Below, in pieces: positions 52,200-61,136 of a stretch of 64,000 nucleotides of DNA. This stretch comes from Chengkuizengella axinellae (GTDB lineage Bacteria; Bacillota; Bacilli; Paenibacillales; KCTC-33759). The stretch is taken from the NCBI RefSeq assembly GCF_030730905.1, contig NZ_JAVAMP010000018.1, positions 1 through 64,000 of the forward strand, given 5' to 3'. Both the position numbers and the translations under genes were made by a program. A model generated the notes under the pieces. That model saw nothing but the letters and a program-made list of their open reading frames with translations, was not told the DNA's origin and made no database searches. Position 1 is the first letter of the stretch. Each line of letters begins with the position of its first letter.

Positions 52200-52607
52200 T
52201 TAATTCTTTCTTATAACTGGTTTTAAACTATTTGTGAATTGGGAAACTTCACCTTTAAACGTTGTTGTTAGAGTATTAAAAATATGATTGACTACATCGA
52301 ATGGATTCAGTATCTTATTATTTTTCAATTGCAATGACGAGTTAGAAACGTCTGTTTCTTCAAACTGATCCGTATGAATTTGGGCTTTAATTTTTGAGAA
52401 TACATCTCCAGTAAACTGATCATTCACTCTCTCTTTATTTGATAGTTCCTCTACTTTTCTATTCAAATCAACGAAAAAAACGAGTTCATTCCTACAGTGA
52501 TTACAGGTTGCTATATGCTGATAAGCAGTCACCTTTTCACTGCTGTTTAATGTTCCATTTACTAACCATGGGATGAGCTCCTGCATTTGAATACAAACGT
52601 CATTCAT
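52200..52607 (-). CDS. Anti-sigma factor with zinc-finger (zf-HC2-like) domain
   Basis: A 135-residue protein. Its N-terminal third carries the HxxxCxxC anti-sigma zinc motif as YQHIATCNHCRNELVFF near residue 32, preceded by IPWLVNGTLNSSE. The rest is low-complexity polar without a clear membrane helix, so it is probably cytosolic. Its start overlaps the sigma-factor stop by four bases, typical of coupled sigma/anti-sigma pairs. Zinc-bound anti-sigma factors often respond to redox stress by metal release. Confidence 0.85.
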   Translation of the reverse strand: MNDVCIQMQELIPWLVNGTLNSSEKVTAYQHIATCNHCRNELVFFVDLNRKVEELSNKERVNDQFTGDVFSKIKAQIHTDQFEETDVSNSSLQLKNNKILNPFDVVNHIFNTLTTTFKGEVSQFTNSLKPVIRKN

Positions 52608-53179
52608 TGCTTCAATACCCCTTTCTCTAAACTTTTTCGCAAATGCTTCTTTAATTGGTATACTCTGCTTTTCACTGTTCCCTCTGGTATATTTAATAGC
52701 TCTGATATTTCTTTATAGGACATTTTCATGTAAAACACCAAATAAGTTAATTCTTGTTCATTAGGCTGTAAAGATTCCAGTGTCTTTTGAATTGAAATTT
52801 CATCTATTATATGATTCGAAAAATCTTCAGTATCAGGCAAGTGCTTTACATTTTCCAGTACTGTATTTTTTTCGTCATCGTATTTACTTCTGTAGCGATC
52901 CATTAGTTTATGTTTAGCGATGCTAATAATCCAAGTAGATACTGTTGATTTTTTATTATATTTGCCAGCACCTCTCCAAACCGCAAGAAAAACCTCCTGT
53001 AAAATATCTTCAATCATATAAGGATCATTGAGCCTTAACCTGAGATATCCCGTTACTTTTTGCATAAATTCTTTGTAGAGGATTTGAAACGAATCCATAT
53101 CTCCTTTCGATACTTTTGCTACAAGCTGTTTCCGGCGCTTCTCCTCATTTATAACGCCGGTTGGTAAAAATCCATGCAA
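52604..53179 (-). CDS. ECF-family RNA polymerase sigma factor
   Basis: A 191-residue sigma-70 family factor lacking regions 1 and 3. Region 2 appears as FQILYKEFMQKVTGYLRLRL, YMIEDILQEVFLAVW and STWIISIAKHKLMDRYR. Region 4 has YLVFYMKMSYKEISELLNIP followed by EGTVKSRVYQLKKHLR. It directs RNA polymerase to ECF-type promoters and is held by the anti-sigma factor encoded next. It is the first gene of a four-gene operon. The frame's initial ATG has no strong ribosome-binding site. Confidence 0.93.
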   Translation of the reverse strand: MHGFLPTGVINEEKRRKQLVAKVSKGDMDSFQILYKEFMQKVTGYLRLRLNDPYMIEDILQEVFLAVWRGAGKYNKKSTVSTWIISIAKHKLMDRYRSKYDDEKNTVLENVKHLPDTEDFSNHIIDEISIQKTLESLQPNEQELTYLVFYMKMSYKEISELLNIPEGTVKSRVYQLKKHLRKSLEKGVLKQ

Positions 53180-53333
53180 CCACCTACTTTCAATCTCATG
53201 CTTTCATAAACTTAGTCGTTACATTTTTCAATAAGGTTCATTTTATTTAATACATTTTTATAAAATTGGATAACTATCTATTCGCTTCTCTGATTTAAAT
53301 CCCTTTTGTTGATAAATTCTAGCGTAGAAAAAA

Positions 53334-53354
53334 AGAACCCCTATGGAAGGTCCT
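53334..53354 (-). terminator. Terminator after a decayed minus-strand gene
   Basis: On the minus strand AGGACCTT pairs with GGGGTTCT using three G-U pairs over a 5-base loop and runs into TTTTTTTC. Confidence 0.6.
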
Positions 53355-53445
53355 GTTACGATAGACAATTTTAGATAAAGTTATGCTAATTTCATAAAGA
53401 AGTAACAAAGGTACGATAACTAGAATATCAGAAACAAGTGTTCAT

Positions 53446-53583
53446 CTAATCCTGCTTTACTAGCAGTAGATTCGTAATTTGAAGTACCAACTTGTTTTCA
53501 GAAGAAGGTTGTATTGGATTGAAATAACCTGATCCTTTATGCGTTTTAAATTCTAATAAATGATCTGCTGGATTTAGTGACAC
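53446..53583 (-). pseudogene. Unassigned gene tail
   Basis: A minus-strand frame of 45 codons (SLNPADHLLEFKTHKGSGYF, then NPIQPSSENKLVLQITNLLL) ends at TAG and is followed by a good terminator. It opens with GTG but has no ribosome-binding site, and a stop lies just upstream. The composition is clearly protein-like. It is most likely the C-terminal end of a gene whose front was deleted. I do not recognise the family. Confidence 0.4.
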
Positions 53584-53711
53584 ATAGTTTTACATTATTT
53601 ATTGAATTGATAACCTTACAATTGCTCATACTAATGGCAAAATATAAACTTTTAATGTTAAAAATTGTATGCTCATAAGTTGTTTGTTTTAAATTGCTGG
53701 GGGGGATTCAC

Positions 53712-55175
53712 TTGTTTAAATTCCTTAAAAAAACAATGGATAAAGATTCGCAGACTAAAAAACTCGATATTAAAAATAACCAAAGGAGAAACGACCCTCC
53801 TACCCGCGACTATATAGATGAAGAATTCACGGATTGTGCAGACATAACAAAGAAAGAACTCTCTAAAATCAATGTTTTATTCGTATATTTTGAATATATG
53901 ATAGATAACGAAATGGCAGATAAAATCCTGTTTTCAAAGATAGAAAAATTAGAGGAAGAAGAAATCAGGCACTTTTTTCATAAAAATCAATTTCAAGCTT
54001 GTAAAGACAGTTACCAAGCAGTGAGGGCCATTTTAGACGGCTCTGTTCTTATTTTTCATCAAAATGATGCGTACATTTTTTCTGCTATCAACTTAAAAAC
54101 ACGTGCTATACAAACAGCGGAATCTGAAACCATTATTACGGGTTCACATGATGCCTTCAATGAAGAAATTAATACGAATTTATCCCTTATAAGAAGAAGA
54201 GTGAAAAGCGCTCACTTAAAGGTATTACGTTTTACAGTTGGGAAAATCACAAAAAACACGGTATATATTCTATATATCCAAGACATAGCTGATCAAGAGT
54301 TGATGAATGAACTAAAAACAAGAATAGATCGTATTGATATTGATGCAATTAATGATGTGAATATGTTAGTTCAACTATTTGAAGAATATCCAAACTCACC
54401 GTTTCCTCAGTTCTTTACGACTGAACGACCGGATGTGATGTCCTCTAAACTAACGGAAGGCAAAATCGTTGGACTTATGAGTAATAGTCCATATGCTTTT
54501 AGTGCACCGGCAACTTTTTTTGATTTTGTTCATTCTCCAGATGATTACAATCAACGCTGGGTAGCTGGCTCATTGATCCGTTTTTTTCGATTATTTGCAT
54601 TTTTCATTACAGTGACACTGACTGCTTTTTATGTGTCTATTACTACATATCACTATGAGATGGTTCCTGAATTGCTTTTACCCAGTTTGATTAAATCTAG
54701 AAGCAATGTACCTTTCCCACCGATTATAGAGGCGCTTTTAATGGAGTTTACGATTGAACTTTTGAGAGAAGCAGGTGCACGCTTACCAACAAAAGTTGGG
54801 CAAACGATTGGGATTGTTGGAGGGATTGTAATCGGTTCAGCCTCTGTTGAAGCAGGAATTACTAGTAACATTTTAATTATCTTTGTTGCTATATCTGCTA
54901 TATCTTCTTTTGTGATTCCTAGTTATGTTATGAGTAGTTCAGTTAGAATCATTCGCTTTGGCTTTATTTTGATGGCAGGTTTCTTAGGCAATTTAGGAAT
55001 TAGTGTAGCTTTAGGTTTCCTAGTTATTTCTCTTACAAGCCTTACGAGTTTAAAAACTCCTTACCTATGGCCTATCTCACCTACACAGCCTAAGAAATGG
55101 TTGGATACCATTATTCGAGCTCCTTATTCAGCTTTAATAAATAGCAAACCTGGAAACACCAGAGGAAAAAAATGA
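53712..55175 (+). CDS. Spore germination protein, GerA-type A subunit
   Basis: A 487-residue member of the GerA/SpoVAF family. A hydrophilic N-terminal domain of about 250 residues is followed by four to five membrane helices with the signature NVPFPPIIEALLMEFTIELL, then REAGARLPTKVGQTIGIVGG. It is the A subunit of a germinant receptor in the spore inner membrane. The TTG at 53712 (LFKFLKKT) follows GGGGGG at good distance; an upstream TTG (53694) is unlikely. It starts a three-gene operon. Confidence 0.93.
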   Translation: MFKFLKKTMDKDSQTKKLDIKNNQRRNDPPTRDYIDEEFTDCADITKKELSKINVLFVYFEYMIDNEMADKILFSKIEKLEEEEIRHFFHKNQFQACKDSYQAVRAILDGSVLIFHQNDAYIFSAINLKTRAIQTAESETIITGSHDAFNEEINTNLSLIRRRVKSAHLKVLRFTVGKITKNTVYILYIQDIADQELMNELKTRIDRIDIDAINDVNMLVQLFEEYPNSPFPQFFTTERPDVMSSKLTEGKIVGLMSNSPYAFSAPATFFDFVHSPDDYNQRWVAGSLIRFFRLFAFFITVTLTAFYVSITTYHYEMVPELLLPSLIKSRSNVPFPPIIEALLMEFTIELLREAGARLPTKVGQTIGIVGGIVIGSASVEAGITSNILIIFVAISAISSFVIPSYVMSSSVRIIRFGFILMAGFLGNLGISVALGFLVISLTSLTSLKTPYLWPISPTQPKKWLDTIIRAPYSALINSKPGNTRGKK

Positions 55176-55195
55176 ATGTCTAAGGAGGATTTACG

Positions 55196-56287
55196 ATGCA
55201 AGAAAAACTCCATCCTTTTCAAATCACTGTTCTTATTTATATGATTCAATCTGGAGTGACAATATTTAGTTTACCAAGGATAACAGCTGATGCTTTTGGA
55301 ACAAATGGATGGATAGGCATTCTGATTGTTTCTTTATATTCTATGATAAATATATTATTCATTGCGATGGTTTTTCATTATGGTGATGGAAGATCCATCT
55401 TTAAAATATTTGAAGACATGCTGCCTAAAATTCTACTGCGTCCATTTTTTCTTTGTTTGGCACTTCTTTGGTGTATCCTTGGTATTTTAATTGGTAAAGA
55501 TTTTGCGTTATTATTCCAGATGTTATATTTGCCTGACCTCTCCCCTTCTGTGTATATTTTGATCATGTTAATCTTCGTATTTATGCTTGTTAGTAAAGGA
55601 ATTTATCAAATTGGAAAAACCACCATTATTTTTTTCTTCATGACGATATGGACCATTTTTTTAATGTTATATTTTATTAGCGAATTTGAATTTGATCGAT
55701 TAACTCCATTCATTTTTAAAGGAGACAAGCAACTATTTACTCAAGGGCTAGAAGTCATAAATGCCTTTTTAGGATATGAGATAGTCATTCTTATGTTTCC
55801 TTACATTGCAAAATCAAAATCATCTATAAAAGCTTTTTTTTATGGAAATCTTATTACAACCTTCATTATATATCTCCCGCTTTGTTTTATATGCTTTGGT
55901 GTCTTGAGTTTTGATCAATTAAAAAATGAGACGTTTCCTGTATTAACACTATTCGAGTATTTTCAATTTCCATTTATTGAGAGAATTGAAAGCTTTGTGT
56001 TTAGTCTTTTTTCATTAAAAGTGTTAATCACTGTTGTAATGTTTTATTGGGCAAGTGATGAAGTTTTCAGATATGCCGTACCGAAAATCAAATCATCAAA
56101 AATATCCATACTCATTCTAATCATGATCTCCTTTCTCATATCTTTGATTCCAGATTACTTGTTGGACGTTGAGGCATGGTTAAACTGGCTTGGGAGAGCA
56201 GAAGCAGTAATTGCATTAGGCTTACCGCTTTCACTTTTATTTATTTTAGCTATTACTAAAATAAAACGAAAAAGGAAAATGTCATAG
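55196..56287 (+). CDS. Spore germination protein, GerAB-type permease
   Basis: A 363-residue APC-superfamily membrane protein with about ten helices. It begins with the family pattern HPFQITVLIYMIQSGVTIFS and contains the FLGYEIVILMFPYIAK segment near residue 195. B subunits bind the germinant (usually an amino acid) in the spore inner membrane; the ligand is not predictable. It lies 20 bases after the A subunit with AAGGAGGA before the ATG. Confidence 0.92.
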   Translation: MQEKLHPFQITVLIYMIQSGVTIFSLPRITADAFGTNGWIGILIVSLYSMINILFIAMVFHYGDGRSIFKIFEDMLPKILLRPFFLCLALLWCILGILIGKDFALLFQMLYLPDLSPSVYILIMLIFVFMLVSKGIYQIGKTTIIFFFMTIWTIFLMLYFISEFEFDRLTPFIFKGDKQLFTQGLEVINAFLGYEIVILMFPYIAKSKSSIKAFFYGNLITTFIIYLPLCFICFGVLSFDQLKNETFPVLTLFEYFQFPFIERIESFVFSLFSLKVLITVVMFYWASDEVFRYAVPKIKSSKISILILIMISFLISLIPDYLLDVEAWLNWLGRAEAVIALGLPLSLLFILAITKIKRKRKMS

Positions 56288-56301
56288 GATGGTGATAATT
56301 A

Positions 56302-57372
56302 ATGAAAAAAGCGCTGTGTCTCCTTTTTATATTATTGTTATCTGGTTGTATGAATAATTATGGTATCGATGATTTAGCTATGTTGAGTGGAATTGCTTTT
56401 GATACTTCAGAGGAAGATTATCTTGATGTAACTGCAATGTATCAAGTTCCAACTGAGACGGATGTTTTTGAATACTTGCATGCAACTTCAAAAAACACAG
56501 AAATTGAACTCATGTCACAAACAAAAAGAGAAATCGCATTCGGTCAATTAAGGATTGCATTATTTGGAGAAGAAATTGCATCTGAAGGCATATATCCTAT
56601 TATATTGTCTTTTCTTCGTGACCCTTCTATAGGTCCATTAGTAAAACTAGCTGTTACCAAAGGAACGGCCAAAGATATTTTAATTACTAAATTAGAAAAA
56701 GAACCAAATACAGGCTCTTATATTGAAACGATGTTAGCAAAATTCGATGAAGAATATGTCTTCCCTTCAGTAAACCTTTTAAGGTTTACAAGATCTTATT
56801 TTGACGATGGAGTTGATCCGTTTTTACCATTGATATCAAGTACAGGGAAGAATATTATTTTAGATGGATTAGTCCTTTTTCAAAATGATAGGTTGGTGAC
56901 AACGCTTAACAAAGAAAAATCAATCTATATGTTACTTTTGGCTGAGGATTTTAAAAAGGGAGTAGTGGATCTTGTCATAGAATTTGATGATAAAAAGGAA
57001 GATATTCACTTATCCTATGTTCGCAATAGTCATAAAACGAAAGTAATGCGAGAAGATAATCAATTTTCTATCCATTATGATATTGAAATGTCCGGTAGTT
57101 TAGAAGGATATTCTGGGGATCAAACATTGAAAGAAGATACAGTGCAAAAAGAAATCGAAATAAAAATTAATAACGCATTAAATAGAGAAATGAAAGAAAT
57201 GCTTCTGTTCCTTCAAAAACATAAAGTAGACCCTATTGGCGTTGGCGGAAGTATAAGAAATAGTTTATCATACGCTGAGTGGAAGAAGTTAAATTGGGAA
57301 GAAACATATCCAAATATTAACTTCTCCATTGATGTTAGTATGAAAATAAGAAATGTGAGTAAATTTAACTAA
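56302..57372 (+). CDS. Spore germination lipoprotein, Ger(x)C family
   Basis: A 356-residue lipoprotein with the type II signal MKKALCLLFILLLSGCMNNY. The family opening GIDDLAMLSGIAFDTSE follows, then a body ending in WEETYPNINFSIDVSMKIRN, as in GerAC/GerKC. The C subunit is anchored to the outer face of the spore inner membrane and completes the receptor. It lies 14 bases after the B gene. Its stop overlaps the stop of the converging PP2C-like gene by four bases. Confidence 0.93.
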   Translation: MKKALCLLFILLLSGCMNNYGIDDLAMLSGIAFDTSEEDYLDVTAMYQVPTETDVFEYLHATSKNTEIELMSQTKREIAFGQLRIALFGEEIASEGIYPIILSFLRDPSIGPLVKLAVTKGTAKDILITKLEKEPNTGSYIETMLAKFDEEYVFPSVNLLRFTRSYFDDGVDPFLPLISSTGKNIILDGLVLFQNDRLVTTLNKEKSIYMLLLAEDFKKGVVDLVIEFDDKKEDIHLSYVRNSHKTKVMREDNQFSIHYDIEMSGSLEGYSGDQTLKEDTVQKEIEIKINNALNREMKEMLLFLQKHKVDPIGVGGSIRNSLSYAEWKKLNWEETYPNINFSIDVSMKIRNVSKFN

Positions 57373-58169
57373 GTGACGCTAGGCATAGTTGAATTTTTAT
57401 TATTAATCACCTTCCAAGAAATGATAGTTGTACTGTCTCGAACATGTTTGTCCTGAATGTCTTCTAGTAATTTTGTGACACCTTTCTGATTAGATACACC
57501 TTTAAAGGCTTCAAATATTTTCTCAGGATATTTATAGATTGTACCTGGACATTCAACTAATCCATCTGTCGTTAAAAATATATGATTTTCTCCTGTTCTT
57601 AATTCTTTAATTCCCGAGCTGTAACATGGGATAGATTTGTTGAACGTACTTTCTTCTCCTATCCATTCATAAAAGCTCCTATGGTTTTGTTGATATTCTC
57701 CTAGGGTTGATAATTCATGATGATGTAGATGAAGAATGCAATCTCCGACAGAAAACCAACAAAGGTAATTTTCTTTTCTTATGACAAAAAGACAAGCCGT
57801 TTCTCCTTGGATTTTACTACATGACTCTTGAAATTCTTCACTTTTAAATATATTAAGAATAAAGGCTTGTATACAATCAAATGCATTCTGAGTTTGTTTC
57901 TGTAAAATTTCATACACTGTTCCCTTTTCTTTTCCAAAGGTTTCAAGAACTAATTCTGCACTTTGGGCTGTTTTATGAGCGTCCAGTATGATCGCAAATT
58001 CCCAATCTTTTTCCTGATTTACCCACACCATGCATCCATCTTCATTCTTATATTGACCGGCTGAAGAATTTCCTCCAAAGTGTCCGATAACTAAATTATT
58101 ATCCAATTTCTTTGTTTGAACCTCATCTATATAATGTTGTTCACTTCCTACCCATTGATACTCTTTAAT
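57369..58169 (-). CDS. PP2C-like serine/threonine phosphatase domain protein
   Basis: A PP2C/SpoIIE-fold protein of about 266 residues: NSSAGQYKNEDGCMVW, FAIILDAHKTAQSAEL (metal-binding Asp), LCWFSVGDCILHL and IFLTTDGLVECPG. The usual DGxG at the second metal site is altered to DAHK, so phosphatase activity may be weak. The coding-like frame extends upstream of the first TTG (58106) by about 21 residues (IIKEYQWVGSEQHYIDEV). It reaches an ATT at 58169 or an ATC at 58172 right behind GGAGGTGA, with an in-frame stop just above. A rare ATT/ATC start is therefore likely. It is convergent with the ger operon. Confidence 0.7.
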   Translation of the reverse strand: MKEYQWVGSEQHYIDEVQTKKLDNNLVIGHFGGNSSAGQYKNEDGCMVWVNQEKDWEFAIILDAHKTAQSAELVLETFGKEKGTVYEILQKQTQNAFDCIQAFILNIFKSEEFQESCSKIQGETACLFVIRKENYLCWFSVGDCILHLHHHELSTLGEYQQNHRSFYEWIGEESTFNKSIPCYSSGIKELRTGENHIFLTTDGLVECPGTIYKYPEKIFEAFKGVSNQKGVTKLLEDIQDKHVRDSTTIISWKVINNKNSTMPSVT

Positions 58170-58192
58170 GATGGATCACCTCCATAATGGTC

Positions 58193-58376
58193 TTAATCTA
58201 TGTAATGTTTTATCCTTTCACAAAGTCGGGTAACTTCTGTATTTCCACCCATCGGAGCTTCTTTCCAATCATATACCTCCATAGGTCCCCAGTATTCTTC
58301 AGGAGTATTTGGATAAAATTCCCGAAGTGCTTACATTTCCTTTATGTTTTTCACAAATAAAACAACCATTATCCAT
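58193..58376 (-). pseudogene. HIT-family hydrolase gene with internal deletion
   Basis: From ATG 58376 behind GGAGGAAC the frame reads MDNGCFICEKHKGNVSTSG, the usual N-terminus of a HIT protein, then leaves the family frame. In the neighbouring frame the tail continues REFYPNTPEEYWGPMEVYDW, then KEAPMGGNTEVTRLCERIKH to a stop at 58193. This matches the HIT C-terminal block YPxxPxEYWGP...W.EAP.GG. The central part, including the HxHxHxx active site, is missing (roughly 80 residues). A deletion removed the catalytic core. Confidence 0.8.
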
Positions 58377-58550
58377 ATATCAGTTCCTCCAGTATGCAAT
58401 AGAAATTAAATTATAAAATCTCTAAAAGAGACGATAGATTTAGTTTTTTCTTTTATCTATATAATTTCCCAATTTTAATTTAAACAAATATTTCAGTCAA
58501 CATTTTTATCTATACCTATGTTTGCTGTGAATAGTAGATAAGTTTATTTT

Positions 58551-58892
58551 TCATATAAGAACAGTTGATTCTATAAAGTCCTCTTTGATTTCTTCTTTTA
58601 AGTATTTAATGAAAGTTTCTCTTCCTCCCATTCTATCAAACCAGCTCTGCACTCGTTTAACATGCTCCTTATCACTTCGTACTTGATTTTCAATCTTTAA
58701 ATAATCTTCATAAGTTTTATACTCCCAAATAGCAAAGATTTCAACTTCATCATTACTTATTTCGGTCATCCATCTTCCAACTAATTTTGCTCCATATTTT
58801 ATCTGAGTGGGTAAAAGAGTTTTATTAAAATGTTGATTAAATTCACTTATTATTCCTGGGTCTACTTTATATGTTTTTCTACGATATATCAT
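58551..58892 (-). CDS. NIPSNAP family protein
   Basis: A 113-residue dimeric alpha/beta-barrel-type protein. The opening MIYRRKTYKVDPGIISEFNQ, the middle YGAKLVGRWMTEISN and the strand VEIFAIWEYKTYEDYLKIE match NIPSNAP/Dabb-like proteins. The function is unknown; members may bind small hydrophobic ligands. AGGAGGGGAG precedes the ATG. It lies 42 bases downstream of the DeoR-type regulator gene on the same strand, so the two are probably cotranscribed. Confidence 0.8.
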   Translation of the reverse strand: MIYRRKTYKVDPGIISEFNQHFNKTLLPTQIKYGAKLVGRWMTEISNDEVEIFAIWEYKTYEDYLKIENQVRSDKEHVKRVQSWFDRMGGRETFIKYLKEEIKEDFIESTVLI

Positions 58893-58934
58893 GACTGTTC
58901 TCCCCTCCTTTTTCAGTGTATTTGCACTAATCCT

Positions 58935-59702
58935 TTATATATTTTTCGCTACAAGTACCTCAACACCCTGAGATTTAATGGTTTCCAAATAATTCATATC
59001 TGTTTCCTCATCCGAAATGATGATGTCTATTCCTTTAATAGGACACATATGTGAAAACAATTCAATATCAACTTTAAAATGTTCAATTAGGGCAATAATT
59101 TTTTTTGAATGATTGAAAACCGTTCTATTAAAAACTGAAACCTCTGGCGTAGCAGTGCTTAACCCTTTTGTTGATAAACCACCAGCAGTAGTAAAACATA
59201 AATCAAATGTAAACTGTCTTACAAATTCATTTGCGATAGAATCTGTTATATTTCCTGAATTTTTAACACTTCCACCAATAATGAAGGTCTGAACTTTACT
59301 TAAGTTTTTCAAAAGATAAGCGACTTCAATGGAATTTGTAACGACAGTAAATGAGATATCATTAGGTAAATGTTTAATCATTGCATAATGAACAGCTGCT
59401 CCACCAATAAAGAGAGTCTGATTTTCTTCAATATAAGAAACAGCTGATTTTGCAATTGCATTTTGAGTAATACTACCTTCTCCATAACGAATAGAAGGGG
59501 CTTGAGCGGAATTCCTAACCCTGGGAACTGAAATTGCACCGCCGTGTGTTCTTTTTAATAGCCCTTGATCTTCCATAATCGATAAATCTCTTCTAATGGA
59601 GTCAACAGAGATATTAAGATCAGCCGCTAAATCTTTTACTAGAACACGACCATTCTGTTTAATTAAATATAAAATTTTCTGTCTTCTTTCATCAGAGAAC
59701 AA
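58935..59702 (-). CDS. DeoR/GlpR-family transcriptional regulator
   Basis: A 255-residue repressor. The N-terminal winged helix has the DeoR signature (RRQKILYLIKQNGRVLVKDL, then LNISVDSIRRDLSIMEDQG). The C-terminal sugar-phosphate sensor domain has FTVVTNSIEVAYLL, FIIGGSVKNSGN and LCFTTAGGLSTKGL. These repress sugar or nucleoside catabolic genes until a phosphosugar binds. No such genes are adjacent, so targets are unknown. The TTG start follows GAGGTGAT. It may be cotranscribed with the NIPSNAP gene. Confidence 0.92.
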   Translation of the reverse strand: MFSDERRQKILYLIKQNGRVLVKDLAADLNISVDSIRRDLSIMEDQGLLKRTHGGAISVPRVRNSAQAPSIRYGEGSITQNAIAKSAVSYIEENQTLFIGGAAVHYAMIKHLPNDISFTVVTNSIEVAYLLKNLSKVQTFIIGGSVKNSGNITDSIANEFVRQFTFDLCFTTAGGLSTKGLSTATPEVSVFNRTVFNHSKKIIALIEHFKVDIELFSHMCPIKGIDIIISDEETDMNYLETIKSQGVEVLVAKNI

Positions 59703-60004
59703 TATATCACCTCAATTTCATATCACAATAGGAATGATTTGTTATATTTTTTCACTTTTATTCCGTTTTGTCAAACAAAATATTTCTTTTTATGCTTTTT
59801 TTTTCTGTTTTATGCATGTTAAATGACAATTTCCTAAGCTCTGACATTTTGATTATCGATATTTTTCAGTATGTTTAGTACAATTATTGATGAATGATAA
59901 ATTCTTGCTAATTTATTATTGCATTTTCTGATAAAATGTTACTAGATTGAAATACATCATAGATGACTACTCCCTTGAATATGAGATTGAAAGTGGGAAT
60001 ATAG
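59703..60004. other. Divergent promoter region
   Basis: An AT-rich spacer of 302 bases between the DeoR-type regulator and the histidine kinase. It must hold both promoters. I see no coding frame or strong structure. Confidence 0.4.
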
Positions 60005-61132
60005 ATGGAAGAAGTTCGTAAGAAGCTAATTTCTTTTTTAGAAGACAATAGCTCTACTTTTATAAAATCCTGGAGAGAAAATGTGATCATCTCAGATACA
60101 GATATACATAAAGAAGAAGTAATTTATAATGGGATGAAAATGTTCGAACTAGTAAAACAAAGACTGAATCATACTTTAAGTGAAGAGGGTTTGAGAGATT
60201 TTGCCTATAAAGTTGCAGTGGAGAGGCTTGAAGCCAATATTAATATTGGAGATTTTGTTTATAATGCGAATGCTGGACGAAGTGAGGTCATTAACTGGGT
60301 CATTAGCTCAGGAATCGCTTTAGAGTACCTCCCCCAAATCATCGAAGAGATCAATTCTTCATTCGATCTATTTAATTATTATGTGGTTAAAAAGTACACC
60401 GAAATCAAGGAAGAACAATTACAAAAGAAAAACATATTTATTGATCAAACCCATAAGGAACGATTAAAAATATTAGGACAAATGTCTTCTAGTTTTGTTC
60501 ATGAATTTAGAAATCCTTTAACTACTTTGCTCGGTTTTACAAAGCTTATTGGGACTGAATATCCATTCATCAAATACATTGATATTATAGAACGAGAATT
60601 ACATCAGTTAAACGCCCGTGTTACCCAGTTTCTTCATGTATCAAAAAAGGAATTAATCAATGGTGACATGAAAATAAACTCATTATATGAATTATTTGAC
60701 GAACTGATTCATTTCATCTACCCAAGTATTGTAGATGTAAATGTAAGCATTACCAATAACATTGAACCTGGGATCATGGTATACGCGAATAAAGAGGAAT
60801 TAAGACAAGTCTTCTTAAACATCCTCTTGAATTCAATAGATGCTCTCCAACAAGTAAAACATTCCAAAGAGATAAATATCGATTGTAAAACGATAAACGA
60901 AAAAGCTGAAATCATGATTTCCAATAATGGCCCTGTGATACCAAAAGAAATATCAAATGTTATTTTCGAACCCTTTTATACAACAAAGGAATTAGGAACA
61001 GGGATCGGTTTATATGTTTGCAAAAATATTATTGAAAAATATAACGGAGAAATTAGTGTAGATTCTGATTATGACATAACCTCCTTTTACATTAAAATTC
61101 CATTGTTAGTTTCCAATGAATCTCCAAATTAA
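60005..61132 (+). CDS. Sensor histidine kinase, HisK_N-type (sporulation-kinase-like)
   Basis: A 375-residue soluble kinase. A helical N-terminal sensor domain of about 140 residues (HisK_N-like, EEVRKKLISFLEDNSSTFIK) is followed by the HisKA box FVHEFRNPLTTLLGF with the phospho-His near residue 165. The ATPase domain has the N box NILLNSIDALQ and the G box TKELGTGIGLYVCKNI. It has no membrane helix, so it senses something in the cytosol. It resembles the orphan kinases that feed the sporulation phosphorelay, and no response-regulator gene is adjacent. The ATG has only a weak GTGGGAA site. A strong terminator follows. Confidence 0.88.
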   Translation: MEEVRKKLISFLEDNSSTFIKSWRENVIISDTDIHKEEVIYNGMKMFELVKQRLNHTLSEEGLRDFAYKVAVERLEANINIGDFVYNANAGRSEVINWVISSGIALEYLPQIIEEINSSFDLFNYYVVKKYTEIKEEQLQKKNIFIDQTHKERLKILGQMSSSFVHEFRNPLTTLLGFTKLIGTEYPFIKYIDIIERELHQLNARVTQFLHVSKKELINGDMKINSLYELFDELIHFIYPSIVDVNVSITNNIEPGIMVYANKEELRQVFLNILLNSIDALQQVKHSKEINIDCKTINEKAEIMISNNGPVIPKEISNVIFEPFYTTKELGTGIGLYVCKNIIEKYNGEISVDSDYDITSFYIKIPLLVSNESPN

Positions 61133-61136
61133 TGAA

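Larger units (their letters stand above)
53180..53711. other. Gap with a decayed gene and a terminator upstream of the ger operon
   Basis: Contents are the minus-strand remnant at 53446-53583, its terminator at 53334-53354 and an AT-rich stretch that must include the ger promoter (probably recognised by a forespore sigma factor, by analogy) and the sigma-operon promoter. No other gene is supportable. Confidence 0.4.

Noticed and set aside
58415-58450. AAAAGAGAYGATAG string shared with the terminator at 61137-61170
   Set aside because: Only about 15 bases are shared, and the copy at 58.4 kb does not form a convincing terminator; probably coincidence or an old terminator remnant.
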